Positions 31,578 to 44,298 of a DNA stretch of 64,000 bases are shown here, one piece after another. The notes under the pieces are model-generated. The model saw nothing but the letters and a program-made list of their open reading frames with translations, made no database searches and was not told where the DNA came from. Within the stretch, counting starts at the first letter, position 1, and the number at the start of each line of letters is the position of its first letter. Made by a program: the position numbers and the translations under genes. Source of the DNA: Brachypodium distachyon (taxonomy: Eukaryota > Streptophyta > Magnoliopsida > Poales > Poaceae); assembly GCF_000005505.3 (NCBI RefSeq), contig NC_016133.3, positions 4,526,001 to 4,590,000 on the forward strand. Reading direction: 5' to 3'.

Positions 31578-33328
31578 ATGGACAGCGGGAGCGAATCCGA
31601 CGGCGCCCCCGAGGAGCTCACCGCCGTTCAGGTACGCTCCTTAAGAGAAGAGAACTCGCAATAGCAAACCAAACCCTATGTGAAGTAGGAGTCCGCGGGG
31701 AGTTCATCCGCTGCGCGCATGTATTCCGCGGAGACAAACGGGAAGTATCTTGTGTTGGTAGGACCGTAGGAGTGCTGCTGCCTCGAGCCAACAATTTTTG
31801 CTACTGCGCTCGGAGAGCATGTGGTTGTTTATCTGCATTATTTCGTCATGGTTCCTAATCCAAGTCTTTCGAGATTTACGCCGAGTGTTTATTTTCCCTG
31901 TTGATGCCTTGTAGGGTGTCGAGAAGCATGAAAAGATCAGCAAGGTAGAGAAGGACAGCGCCGCCAGGTTTGTTTCTTGCACTTAATACTGTTTCAGTGG
32001 ACACACTTCTGATTATGCTCTTGCAGACATTTTTATGGCTCTGATAGAAATATGCTCATTTCATGCAATAAAGTTACTGTTCAAGATTTTGTGAGTCGTA
32101 GCCAAAATCATGGCATGCACCATATTAGATTAGTCTTAATTGATCATTCCTCAGAGGGGATGATGAATTACCACCCCTGTATACATTTAGCTGTTTGGCA
32201 CCTTTTTTACCTTACTAGATATTTTGTGGGTAATGTCTCCCAGTATGTACCTAAAGTTGACAGTGACACTGTTTTAGATGTTCGTCATATGATTAAGTAG
32301 GAAAAAAAGTAAATATATTAGTTCCCAAGCTGGCGGAACTCATTGCAAATGTTTATATATACTATATGGAGGAGGTGTTCCCAGGCTCCTAGCCACATGA
32401 AGGGTAGTGGGACAAATTCTCCCCACATCCATTCCCTAGTAGGGTAATTCTCCATGTGTTTTGCCAGAGAATGGTGCACTGGTACATTGCCACCCCTTTC
32501 AGCGTAATTGTAAAACTATTTGTGCATGCTACCTCTAGGTCTTCAAAGCTTTTTGTGCATGCTGCCTATAGGTTTTCAATCTGAAGTCCCATGTATAGAA
32601 ACGGCATGGTTCAGGGGGCTATTTGACCTTGAAATGTCAATCTGAAGGCGGTTGGCTTCTGTGAGTGGCAGTGTGATGTCACATTTCCAGCTGATGGTTC
32701 TCTCGCTGCCCTGATAACATTTAATCTTACAGAGCAACACAAGAAGGGAAAGATCGGAGAAGACGTTGGGCCCAACGAAAAACACCCTCAAAACCAAAAA
32801 AGAAGAAGCCTCTGGAGGTAGAAGATAAAGATACCAAAGCGGATGAGGAGAACAAGGATACACATGCTATGCCTGGCACACTGCCCAAGAGTGTAATTGA
32901 TATGCTTGCAGCACGCGAGAAGTATGTTTACTTCTCTAGCAGTACCAGCCATTCCAATCCTTAACTTTTTTTACCTTCCGGACCTGATTGGTTAACATGT
33001 CTTTGTTTTCTTGTCAGGCAAACCTTCTCATCAGACACAGAGGAAGAAAATGTAAGCCAGAAGGTTCAAAAAAGGAAGAAGAGATTGAAAACTTCAGGGT
33101 ATTTTTCACAGACATGTCATCTTGTATGATTTTTTTAACTGACATTTGTTCTGATGGTTGGTAATGTTTATCAGACCTGAAACAATTCTGCTGAAAGATG
33201 TCCGGTGCACTCAGCACGTGAAGAATGCCCTCGACTTCTTGGAGCACAGGAAAAACAAGGTGCCAAGATCCAATGCAGTTTTGAAGAATGCTAATAAGGC
33301 TATGCGTCTCTTTAAAAGCAATTCTTAA
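31578..33328 (+). CDS. Small lysine-rich, probably nuclear protein of unknown function, five exons, 176 aa
   Basis: Five exons join in phase with GT-AG introns: 31578-31631, 31915-31967, 32733-32921, 33018-33098 and 33175-33328. The product starts MDSGSESDGAPEELTAVQ, has basic clusters (KDRRRRWAQRKTPSKPKKKK and KVQKRKKRLK) that look like nuclear or nucleolar signals, a central LPKSVIDMLAAREK segment, and a C-terminal helix-rich part (LLKDVRCTQHVKNALDFLEH). I do not recognise the family with confidence. The layout (acidic start, basic middle, short conserved C-terminus) recalls small ribosome-biogenesis proteins of the NOL7/Utp16 kind, but this is a guess. The clean phase agreement of all five exons supports a real, expressed gene. 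Confidence 0.7.
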
Positions 33329-33621
33329 GTTGAGTGTGTTAAAATGAGGCAGTTCCTAAAGTGAACTCCATGTTACACTTGTCTGAAAGACTGATATGGT
33401 TGAGATATCTCCTCTATTGGAAACTTGATTTCTTGATGTATGTTTCGCTAACTATTCAATTTTGATTCCTGGTTATATGTTTCTTCTGTTTGCATCATAG
33501 TTCAATGGATCCCATCAAGAACAAGAAAACACAGTTTGCAAGCAGCCTTTTAGGTTGAATCTCAATTCTGCATTCCTGCTTTAGATTATATATATAAATA
33601 CTTGTTTCATTGAAAAATAAT

Positions 33622-34469
33622 GAGTAAATATCACAAAACTTCTAGTTTCTGACGAACTGTATCGCAAAACTACACATTTTGGGTTTTTTTATCACTTAAC
33701 CCGTATTCTTGGACTAAACCGTATCACAAAACCCAGAATTTTACTGTCAACGCTGCTAATAGGGAAACTGCCATGGGGGCTTACCTGTCGGCCTCTGAAG
33801 CGAAATCTTACTTACCTTAGTAACACCTGCCCTGCCCCCGTCACCATTATCCAAGCACCGCCGCGGGTCTTCTTCCCCAAGACCGGCGGAGCGCCGCCCG
33901 CGCCAAGACGACGCTGGCAAAAGCAGCGTGACGTCTCCAAGATCTCTCTGGCGCACTCGCCCTCATCCCCAGCTGCCCCGAGCGCCCCCGCACCGAGCTC
34001 CTCCTCCGCCAGCCGCGCCTCGCCGTCGACTCACCTCAACTGGCTCCCTCTTCCCCGACCGACCCCGCCTACGAGTTTGTGGTGAGCTTCTCCTTCTTTC
34101 CCCCTATTTCCCCCCTCGGATCCACCCCCGTAGAGCTCTGCCGTATTGGACGTCGCCAACGAGTTTCTCCCACGAGCGTTCTGCTCCCCCGCGCCGTCCA
34201 TGGTGGGAGCATTCCAGCCCAAACCAGGCCCGCAACCCCACTGCCCTGCCTAGCCGCCCTGCTGCCCCGCCGCGCCGCCCGCTCGTTGTCTCGGTCGTAG
34301 GCGAGGCCGCCACCGCCCGTCAATTTCCTTGTTAGCGTCGTTGACAACGAGATTTAGGGTTTTGCGATACGGTTTAGTCCAAGAATACGGGTTAAGTGAT
34401 AAAAAAAACCAAAATGTGTAGTTTTGCGATACAGTTCGTCAGAAATTAGGGGTTTTGTGATATTTACTC
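33622..34469. mobile_element. MULE-type element with ~120-bp TIRs and GC-rich interior (848 bp)
   Basis: GAGTAAATATCACAAAAC begins a terminal repeat of about 120 bp that is inverted at 34350-34469. It carries CTTAACCCGTATTCTTGGAC and its complement. The flanks AAAAATAAT (33613-33621) and AAAAGTAAT (34470-34478) form a 9-bp duplication with one mismatch. Long TIRs with a 9-bp duplication define Mutator-like elements. The interior 33770-34330 is GC- and proline-codon-rich like a grass gene exon, not like a MITE, which suggests a captured gene fragment (Pack-MULE). No transposase. Confidence 0.75.
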
Positions 34470-34883
34470 AAAAGTAATATTCAGGAGACATTATTTATCC
34501 CAATCGACTGTTAATAATAAGGGGAAAATAATATAAATCTTGCTGAATTCTGCGCAGCCAAAATATACTCAGAAGCATCAAGTTGTTGAATTACACACTT
34601 TGCACACCAATTATAGGCTTTGCACACCAATAATTGATGAGTTACATTAGCTAAACGGTAACAACATGAATACATTCAACATTTACTGTTGGAACCAGCC
34701 CATGCAGAATTTTACAATCCATAGCACAATCATACGAAAACAAATCAACCATACACTGGACTGGAAGCGACCCAAGTAAGGTACCAACAACAAGGAGCAG
34801 TCAGACACGCACACAATGATACACAGACAAACCATACTTTCCCATGAAGGGATATACAACACCTTTCGCCTTTGTGGATAAAA

Positions 34884-37800
34884 CTACCTAACTGAGGGTA
34901 CTGTCTCACTTGAATCCGTTGCCTCCTCTATCGTATCTTCTTTTGAATCCTTCTCTTCAGTGATAACATCTGAGCTATTAGGACCAGATGTTCCCTGGCA
35001 AGAGCTGGCCTGCTCAGGCTTGAACAGCTCACCGTTCTCCAAGTTGGATAACTTTTCAGCAGATTCTCCCTTGAGCAACTCAACAACTTCAGACATTATT
35101 GGTCTTTGTTCTGGCTTCTTCTGGGTACAAGCAAGCCCGACGAGCACCATCCGCTTCACTTCAGCCTCAATGAAGCTGTCCTTCAGCTTTGGATCAGCCA
35201 TTTCCTTGAACTTCTTGTCGCAAGCGAGTGGAAGAGCCCACTCGGTGATGGTTAGCTTTGTAGTGGGGTTTATCTTCTCAACTGGCTTCTTTCCACTGGC
35301 AAGCTCAAGCAGCAGTACTCCGAAGCTGTAGACGTCACAGCTTTCTTTGGCCTTACCAAGCATGGCATACTCTGGTGCAAGGTAACCGAGCGTACCTTTC
35401 ACCTTCGTGGTGACATGGGTTACACCCTCTGGAATGAGCTTTGCAAAACCAAAATCAGCTACCCGTGCTTGGAAATTCGCATCCAAGAGAACATTGCTTG
35501 CCTTGACATCTCTATGAATGATATGTGGGATCGCATGATGATGAAGATAGCTACAAAAAGGAGAGAGATAAATGTAAGATTGCACATTACCACGATGAAT
35601 ATTGCAAAATGATGTTGACAGGCTTACGCAATGCCCTCAGCTGAATCAATGGCGATATTCATTCTTCGTTCCCAACTAAGATGGCATTCAGCTGCGTGCT
35701 GTCCATGTAGGTGAGAGTGTAAGCTCAGGTTCTGCATATAGTCATAGACTATCAGACGCTCCTGGCCTTCAGCACAATATCCACGTAGGCTCAAAAGGCT
35801 CTTGTGCCGCACTCGTGCCAAAACCTCAACCTCGATGGCAAACTCCTTTTCAGCCTTGTTGCTCCAACTCTTAAGCCTTTTCACAGCAATCTGTTACATG
35901 GAATGAACAGTTGAGGTGCTAACTATGTTGAATTGAAATGCAATTTATTGATTATACATGGAATATACATAAGGCGCATACTCTGACAGTCACTACATGA
36001 CACTTCTAGTGAAATGAAACAGCTTAAAACTTCTAGTGAAATGAAACAATCATAGTAATGTCGATGACTCGTACCAAAAAGCTAGCTGATAAGGAGAAGA
36101 TGGATCAAATCCCACACAAAAAAATTCTTGAGCAGACTAGTCACTGGTTACAACATCCAAAAATAAGTAAAATCTGTCTGTAAAGGAGACTAACTTGGGC
36201 TAAATGCACTGTTATTTCTAAATAACTTGTGAAGATAAAATTCAATATAGGTAATATGTTTCGACTTAGACTACCAAACACTTGCAAGAAAATGTTAAAT
36301 AGAGAGTTTGCTGCACATGTCCGTATGCCAGGAATACAGGATCCCATATGTGGCGTAGTCATAAAATGAAGGAAATACCACCCATGTCACCACGAAGGTT
36401 TTGGTCTTTCTCCTTTCTGTTTGTTGTTAGCTTTTAGGGTTTGGCTAGATTAGGATTCTGTTCTTTTGAGTTTGTAGGTTTACCCTTGGCATTCCTCTTC
36501 TAATACAAAATAACATGAGTTTTGGTGGGGTTTGAGAAAACTAGAATAGGAAATACCCTTGATATGTCTAGCAAGGAGCTTCCAAGCTGCTAGATCTAGA
36601 CAAGATCAATTGCTGAAAGGACTTCAATCTGGCAATGGAACGACCCAACTTACTAATATAATCTGAAGTGTGATAAGAGTTTAGTTGACTTCAATCTGGC
36701 AATGGAACCATACGATTCAGTAAAATAATTTCACAATACCAAAACTCCCTTTAATATGGTCATATGTTTGTAGAAAACACAAGCTGCCAAGTACAGTAAT
36801 AGGCTTCTAGCAGTTTCTGGTTATGCACTTATGCCACTGCGCCACAAACTAGTGAGTAGCACTGACATAATAAACATGGTTGAGATTTCTTAAAAAAACG
36901 CCATGCTTAGTTTGGCCTTTGATAAAATGCCATGGCATGTGTCACCAACATATCGGGTCTGGAACCACCTGTCAGTGACACTGACACATGATGGGGCATT
37001 TTATCTAAGGTAAAACTAACACGTGACCTTTCATAAAGAATTCTTTAATTTTTTACTTATCAAGTCCTTCCCAAGTCACCCCTTTTGTATATTAGTATGG
37101 ATCTATCAAAATGTTGTTTGCATTTTCGCTCCTATTACAGGCCAATACTTGGAACAAAAGTATAGAAGTTGACTAGTTGTCTCTTTTGTCAAGATAGCGT
37201 GGATGTATCTATCCATGCTATATGTGCTTTCTAATTTTCTGTAACTCAAATGTGTTCCCACCTCAAAATTATGATCCTAAGAGCATCTCCACCAGCTTAC
37301 TCAGATCGGTTACCTATCCCTAAAAACTGCTATTTTACCAAATGGGAGCAAAAAAACCTCTCCACCAGCTTACCTAGGGTAAAGTGAATGCATAAAAAAC
37401 AAATCAATAGTTGAAGGTGAGAAAAAGTCAGTTCTCCACCCAGACAAGAATGTTTGTTCTTCACACGTTCAGAGTGTAGGTCAAGTTTGGCTTGCCTTCA
37501 TTCTCAAAGTCTATTCGCAGTCTTCGATACTTACAACCATTTTAAATTTCAAAGGCCACTAGAAACCATAAATAAATTAGAAGGCGAAACTAAATCAGTT
37601 AAAATAAAATCAACTACAGCAGGCCCTCCACTGCACTCTCCTCTTTGTACCAATAATAACAAGGAACATAAGATACAACAAACAAGTGTGTACATAACAA
37701 AATGCAAGTTGCAGCATTCTTGCATTTATTATTTGTAAAGAGAGGGACTGCACCTGTGATCCGTCCCAAAGCTGGCCCCAGTAGACACTGCCGAACCCGC

Positions 37801-38620
37801 CCTCGCCAAGCTTGTTATCGTAGTTGAAATTGTTCGTTGCGGACTGTAGTTCCTTCAGCGAGAAGATCCGCCATGTTGTATCCTTCCTCTTTTTCTTCCT
37901 GCCAGGTTGAGCCAAGATCACACTCAAACTTTAGTACTTACTGTTACTGGATACGCTTGGTAAACCCCCAATACTAGCACCCTATGAACTCTAGTCAACC
38001 AACACTTAATTAACACTAATAACGAATAGCTCCAATAAAAGCAGTTAACATTGAAGCAATTGAGCACCAGATCAAATGTCAGACGCTGCAAACAGGCAAT
38101 GTCCTAGCTAGTACTAGCCACTAATTTATCAGCACATGAGACATCAGGCTCACAACTTTGAATCTTTTTTTTGCGCAACACAAATTTGAATCGAACATCA
38201 GTATTTCCCCCAATCTTTTTTCTTTTGAGGGGTCTAAGGAAGACCGGCAGATTAGGGGGCGAGCACAGAAAAGAAAAACACCGGCCACAATCTGAACCAA
38301 TCAGAACCATTTGCTACTTGGCTATCAATGAGCATGATCTGATGAAGGACAATTCTTAAGCTAATCGACCCCATCTCTCACGGTACCAAGCAAAAGTAAT
38401 ACGGAGTACGTAGTGAAAGATAATATTGCAAGTACTCGGTATTTTTCTACCAGTTCCCACAAAATCCCACACCCTTGCACCCAGCCGACGACCCAAATGA
38501 ACACCCGGAGAAGCGCACCGAAATCCCAATTTCAATTTCCGAACCTAAATCACCGGGTAATTCCCACTCCGCCACTCCTACTCACCCGTCCGGCCGTTTG
38601 CAGCAGCAAAGCCACCCCAT
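34884..38620 (-). CDS. PTI1-like receptor-like cytoplasmic kinase (At3g15890 type), four exons, 369 aa
   Basis: Exons are inferred (5' to 3' on the minus strand) at 38586-38620, 37754-37898, 35628-35890 and 34884-35550; all phases agree. The protein starts [17 protein letters not shown]: Gly2 and three cysteines fit N-myristoylation and palmitoylation, so plasma-membrane attachment is likely. Kinase motifs are complete: glycine loop GEGGFG (43-48), Lys64 in [15 protein letters not shown] (Asp162), DFG (180-182) and LAPEY. The [20 protein letters not shown] segment is characteristic of PTI1-like kinases related to Arabidopsis At3g15890. An acidic Ser/Thr-rich tail follows the kinase domain. 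It probably relays signals downstream of receptor kinases; substrate unknown. The arginine before the catalytic aspartate marks it as an RD kinase. Confidence 0.88.
35891..37753 (-). other. Long second intron of the PTI1-like kinase
   Basis: A 1.86-kb intron separates the glycine-loop exon from the VAIK-type lysine exon. It contains short repeats (for example AACTTCTAGTGAAATGAAAC twice near 36003-36047, and CTCCACCAGCTTAC twice near 37288-37370) but no independent gene. Confidence 0.7.
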
Positions 38621-41128
38621 CCCCTGAGGTCTTCGCGCCGGCTCCGCGAAGCTCCCAAATCAGCACCAGACCCCGCGCGGTCCCTGCCTCGCCGGAGAGC
38701 CCGCAAACCAGGCGGTCTCCTAGGGAAACCCGTCCTCCGCCTCTCTCTGACTCTTATGACGGCGGTGGCGGCAGGAGCACAGGAGATAGCGAGAGAGAGG
38801 GAGGAGAGTCTTCTCTTCTCCGGGTGGGTGTCGGCTCCGCTCCGCGCACCGCTCCCCCACTACCGCACGCAAAGCAGCTCGGCGCGGTCCGCTCACTCGC
38901 TGGCGTTGAGCCGCTAGGCTCTAGTACTCCACGTGGCCGCACCCGGTTGGTGGGTTTTGAACCATGGTGGTAACGGACTAACGGCTGGTTTTAAACCAAG
39001 GGAGGTAACGTCACGCGGTGGGTGACGGGTCGGGGCTGTGGGCCGAAATTCTCTGACTGACTGGCGGGCCACTGATGATGATCTGGCAGGGAGAATGCTG
39101 GTTGGGCCGGGCTTTTTGTTTGTTTTTAGAGATAGTGCCCTGAGATGTCTTGCTGTTGGATGGCTACGTTTGACCAAAGGATGTGAAGATTCTTGGGGAA
39201 ACTTTGCTGAGTACCATCATTATGGGGAAACTGCTATTTAAATGTATGCATTAAATTCTTGTGAATTTGGATATGCATCAAATAGGAGCGAACTTTGGCT
39301 TGAAGCTTTGACAATTATCATCAGATGTATGCAGCAAACAACTAGACCTTTCTGACAACAACAACATAGTAACTTGATATAATAGTTCGATCCAAGCATT
39401 TAGAGATGACAACATCAACATAATAATTCGATATAATAGTTCGATTCAAGAATTTAAAGATGAGAATTTGCGTATTTGGAAGGGGTGTAAGCAGGGAGAA
39501 TAGATAATAAATGCTTGCGACATACTTCGTGAAATATTGTATTTCAAATTCAAACCAAATGAGCCGCAATGTCATGTTACTTTCTAAGAGAGCAATAAAA
39601 TTTACCTTTAAAATACTTTTATGCAAAAAATAATCATTTCCTTGATGTTTTCTTTTACAAGTTTTATTTTGTCTACCTAGGGAAAAATGATCCCATAAAC
39701 GAAGGAACTATATAGCACAACGTAAAGGGATATACTAAACAGAGTAATTGGAATCTATTCCCTTCATTTCTAAATACTTGTCGCTGTTTTAGTGCAAAAT
39801 TAGTACATAATACACTGGCCCTGGACAGGTTTACGTAGATCCGTCTCCAGTCTGTAATGAACATGGTGGTTCGTTAATGTTAATCTGAGACGGTCTCCAT
39901 TTCATCGAACAAAAACATAGAGGTGACACTTTGGCACCGTAATGGTGTGTAACCAGCCAATTAGTCAACTTCATGGCAAGGCATTAGTGAGTCATTGCTT
40001 TGCTTGAGTTTTCTGCCCGTGAACAGAGAATGAGCAAAAAAAGACAAAGGAAAGAAGTGTCTCCCACAAAATCCAACACCGAACGCCGTCACATGTTGGA
40101 CTAAATGGACTCATGTATTATTCTGTCCGCTAGTATTATTTATGCTTTTTTTTACCAGTTGTAGTATTTATACTTTGTATAGGCAAGAAGTTGGCCCGAT
40201 TATGTCTTACCTGGAACAATGTTAGTACGCTGGTTTCGTGCCCAAATTCGCCCTGCATATGCAATCATTATGTTGACCTTTCTATTGTTGATTGCTCTCG
40301 GTAACTTATTTTTTGACCGGTGCTCTCGGTAACTTTTACAAAAACATGATATGTAGAGGTGCAAAAAGTTGGTCCTCAATGTACCCTCTGACTCTCGTGA
40401 GTTTAAACAAATGAACTACTCACTCCGTTTCGTAATTCTTGTCCAAATATTACATGTATCTAGACGCTTTTTAGAAATAGATACATCTATTTTGACAATT
40501 TGAGACAAGAATTATGAAACGGAGGGAGTAGTTTAAAAAAAATCAAATCGCTTTTGAAAAACTACAAAATCAAATGCTCGTTGGACTGAATGTCCACAGG
40601 CGCCAGTTGGCTCCGACTGTGGAGTACCGTCGTCCCCAAAAGCCGTGGTAATTCGTAAAATAAAAAAAATTGGTTTTTCTTAAAGGTTGCCCCAATTGTG
40701 ATGTGTTTTTGTATTTACTCATTTCAAAATTTGTAGAGGATTTCATGGTTTCAAGATCTAAGAACATTTGCCTCTCTCTTGCGCGGTGTTCACGACGTGC
40801 ATGCATGAGCGGTGCGATGGTCGTGGAAGCGCAGGGGCGACACTGCTGGCGCGGAAGCGCATGCTGGCATGTTGGGGTTTCTCAAGTTTTTTTAACATAA
40901 TTCACTGCGGCTTGCTATTAAATTAGCAAAAATTTAATATAATTATCTGTAGATTGCTGTTGAATTTTGGCGAAAGCTCCCTCGAGAAACCCCAACAACA
41001 ACCCACGGTCATGTCTTAAGCCGACGTGGCTGCCACGTGGCTGGAATTAACCACGCGTCGAACAGTCTTCGGACGTACCAGTTTAGGACTTTATGTGCGC
41101 GTTTTCTGAGTTCGTGGACTAAAGTGTT
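38621..41128. other. Promoter region of the kinase and intergenic DNA
   Basis: 38621-38960 is GC-rich and is probably 5' UTR and core promoter of the kinase gene on the minus strand. Beyond it the DNA is AT-rich and holds a Stowaway MITE (40419-40528) and Stowaway fragments near 39750-39880. No coding sequence is supported. Confidence 0.5.
40419..40528. mobile_element. Stowaway MITE (110 bp)
   Basis: CTCACTCCGTTTCGTAATTC at the left matches the inverted GAATTATGAAACGGAGGGAG form at the right end (allowing the Stowaway-typical mismatches), with TA on both sides. Confidence 0.85.
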
Positions 41129-41433
41129 TGTTGTAGTAAAATAAAGTCCTTATATGGACCGGGTCATAAATCTTACGTGACGACGACTCGGTCAACATTT
41201 CTCAAGATTGGTCAATTTGCCAACGAGACATGGTCCTGCCAAAAAGGCGCCAGTCAAAGGAAAATCAACGAGTCAAGTCTACAAAGCCATGGTCAAAGTG
41301 GCGGAAGGGCATGAGTAGAGGTCAAGAAAGGTATAAGCAAAAGACCAAAAGATACAGGGATGAGACTTTTTGTCCATGGTGGATCAGGGGCCATCCTTTC
41401 ATTTTCCCATTTGGTGTAGAAAAAGTTATGGAC

Positions 41434-42283
41434 TGTTGTTGTTCTCGACAACAATTAGAGTAAGGGGTGCCAATGCTCGATGGCACAAGTGCGGGTATAA
41501 ATGTAGGGTGTGTACGCCGGCCTTATAGCGAAAGTCGCCGTACACTTGGACAAGTTGATACGTTGATATTTTTTGAATAGGTTCGGTCGACCCTACGGGT
41601 GCGACTTAATCCTATGTTAGGAAAGGCTTCGAGGGGGTTGTTAGCCGAGGGCTTGGGCCGAGCGGATCTTCCCAAGACACCTTTTGGCGAGAGGTTCGTC
41701 GGGGCCGCCTCGTACTTGGACCGAACGCGTCTTTCCAAGTATCGAGGTTAGGATACCCTCGGAACTCTAACCCAACCCCTTCTCCTTCGAGTCCGGGCCG
41801 AAGGCGTCTTCCCAGATTTCGAAACTAGAGCTCTTTGCAAGAGGCTCTAGCCCTCTCCCCATGAGTTTATTCAAGTTGAGAGTGAGTGATACATGCCCCC
41901 ATGGGGGGTATTTATAGCCTAGGGGTCCATGACAAATGACCATGGCTACCCTTGAGGGAGAGAGAAAAGTGGGGGCAAAGTGGTAAAAGTAGCTCGTTTG
42001 GTCCATAGCTTTTGTGTGCACCATGTGAGAAAGGTAGGGCTTGGTCCATGGTCCACCATGGACTAAGGGCCCCCTACTCTCACCTTTCTTGCCCCCCACT
42101 GAAGCTCATTTTACCCTTTCACCATGGCATGAGAGGCTTGACTCGTTGACTAGTCTTCCTTTGCCACGTAGGACTGACCGTGCCACGTAGGCGTCTTGAT
42201 TTGCGCTTGCTACATGTTGACTTGGTCGTCGCCACGTAGGATTTACGGCCCGGCCCATATAAGGGTTTTATTTTACTACAACA
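41434..42283 (-). repeat. 3' LTR of the Gypsy element (850 bp)
   Basis: The plus strand reads TGTTGTTGTTCTCGACAAC to TTTTACTACAACA. In element orientation the TATA box (CTATAAATACC) is at about 41916-41926. A polypurine-like CAAGGGGCTAC on the minus strand directly precedes it (about 42284-42294). Confidence 0.9.
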
Positions 42284-43589
42284 GTAGCCCCTTGAGCTGG
42301 AGGCATTGAGAATGCCTTCGGGTCAACCTCTGAGATGAGACTCTTGAGTTGCGTCCTTGATGAATTCCCTGGCTGGCTCCCTTATGAGAAACAGAGGTAC
42401 TTGGTGGTTTTCCTGCAAAAAATGGGAGTCTTGGAGGCATTGTGGGGAGATTCCGTGCCCATGACGAGGTTCTTTGCGAGAAATCGAGTTTCGGGGGGTA
42501 TTTTTAGCAAAACCGGGACCCTAAGGGCCTCTCTGCGAGAAATCCGGTGTCCCGAAGGACTTTTTTGCAAAAATCAGGGGCCTGCGGGCCTCCCCAAAAT
42601 TTTCAGGGTCTTATTGGCAATTTTCCCATGTTTTCGGGCTTTTCTGCAAATTTTTCGGACCCCGCTGGCCTCGTGGGCCCGCCGGTCCAGCCTGGTGCGC
42701 GCGCGCGGGATGGGCCGCCTCAGGAAGGCTCCCTTCAGTTTTTTTTGCTGGGCGACATTTTGGGCCGTAGTTGGGCTTCGGCCCAACCGGCCCGATACCG
42801 GTTCGCGCTTTTAAGGTGCGACGGACGGACGAGGGCACCCCTGAGCCCTAGATCAGACGGCCCAGGGGTCGTCTTCAACCTCCGTACGGGCAGGGAGGGG
42901 TGGCGGTCCAGCCAGCCACCATTTCCCCCTTTGTCCCTTCGCCGGCGTCACCGCAGGTGACGGGGGAGGCTGCCGCCCTGGTCAGGCCGCGCGGGGGGGG
43001 GGGGGGGGGGAGGCTCCCTCCTTCCTTCCTTTTCTTCTTTTCCAGAAAGTGGTCTTGTCTCCTTGCCATTCCCGTCGGCCATGCACAGTGGAGAGGACAT
43101 CGATGTGTCACCGTGGGGTTGGTCCGACCAGGACGCCTAGGGGCTCCGGTGACCTATAAAATGGAGCTCCCTGTGTCCCTTGAAGCCTCACACCATACTC
43201 GTTTGGTTTGCCCGGTGTTGAAGACGCGTTCGGCAACACCCGGTACTCCTTCGAGGGCTTGGTGTAGTAGGAAGCTCCGCAGGGGCACTAGCTATCTTCC
43301 TTCTTCGACGGAGCTTGCGTTGGTTGCGGTGGTTCGACCGCGGAAGCTCTCCATTACCGAGTCCACATGGGGACGTGGGGCGCATCCGAGGCCGCTTGGA
43401 GCGAGGTGCCGGCGGTGTCTCCAAGTCCTCCCGGGGGATCCTCCTCGCCGGCCACGCCCTCCTTGTCCTTGTGAAGGTGAGGTGGTGCTAGTCTCGGGCG
43501 TCCTTGATTCCGTCCGTCCTCTCACGCAATCGGTCAAGCACCTTTGGTGCGGCACGATTCTGGACTTGGATGTGGCGTGGAGGTGGACG

Positions 43590-44110
43590 CAGGTGCAGCG
43601 GTGGCGCGCGGGGCGAGGCTGATGCGGGCGCGACGCGGCGGACACGGCGTGGCACTTCACGGCCCGGACGTGAGCGCGCACGCGGCATGCGTGAGGAGGG
43701 CCAAGCACGCATGCGGTGCGGCCACGGGTGAGCGCGCGGCGGTGCGGGCGCGGTGCGAGCGTGGTGCGGCACAGCCAGGGCGCACGCATGGGCACAGCAC
43801 GGGGCGAGCAGGGCGCGCGCACGGGCGCGGCGCGGCACGGCCATGGCGCGCGCAAGCACGGCACGGCATGGGCGCGGCGCGGCATGAGCACGACGCGAGC
43901 GGGGTGCGGCACAGCTAGCGGGCACGCGGGCACAGGCGCGGGGTGCGCGCGGGCGCAACGCATGCGCGGCGAGGGCGTGGCTTGGACGCGGCTTGAGGCG
44001 CGCGGGCACGGGCGTGGGCACGGCTCGGCAGGGGCGCGGCGCGCGCGGGCTCAATGCAGGCACGACGAGGGCATGGCCAGGCTCGGGCGCAGGCGTCGGC
44101 GTGGGCGTGA
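43590..44110. repeat. Very GC-rich low-complexity block inside the Gypsy element
   Basis: About 500 bp of degenerate GCGCGGCACGG / GGGCGCGGCG-like units. It gives long alanine/arginine ORFs in several frames on both strands, none resembling a protein family. It lies between the antisense gene and the 3' LTR. Confidence 0.75.
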
Positions 44111-44298
44111 CCTTGCGCCGAGCACCATGCGCGTTGAGGAGGCGACCTCCTTTCTTTTCTCCTTGCGTCGGGCTTGGTCGGATGCTTGCGGGGTGTGCGG
44201 CTAGCGGGATGGCCCAACGGACCCGGGCTTCCTTTCTTTGTCTTTTTTGGAATTTTTCCGTGTTTTGCTAATTTTTAACGGGTCTTTTTGCAGGTGAG

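Noticed and set aside
43292..44217. Alanine/arginine-rich ORFs of up to 223 codons
   Set aside because: Produced by GC-rich low-complexity sequence with few stops in any frame; both strands are open and the peptides resemble no protein family.
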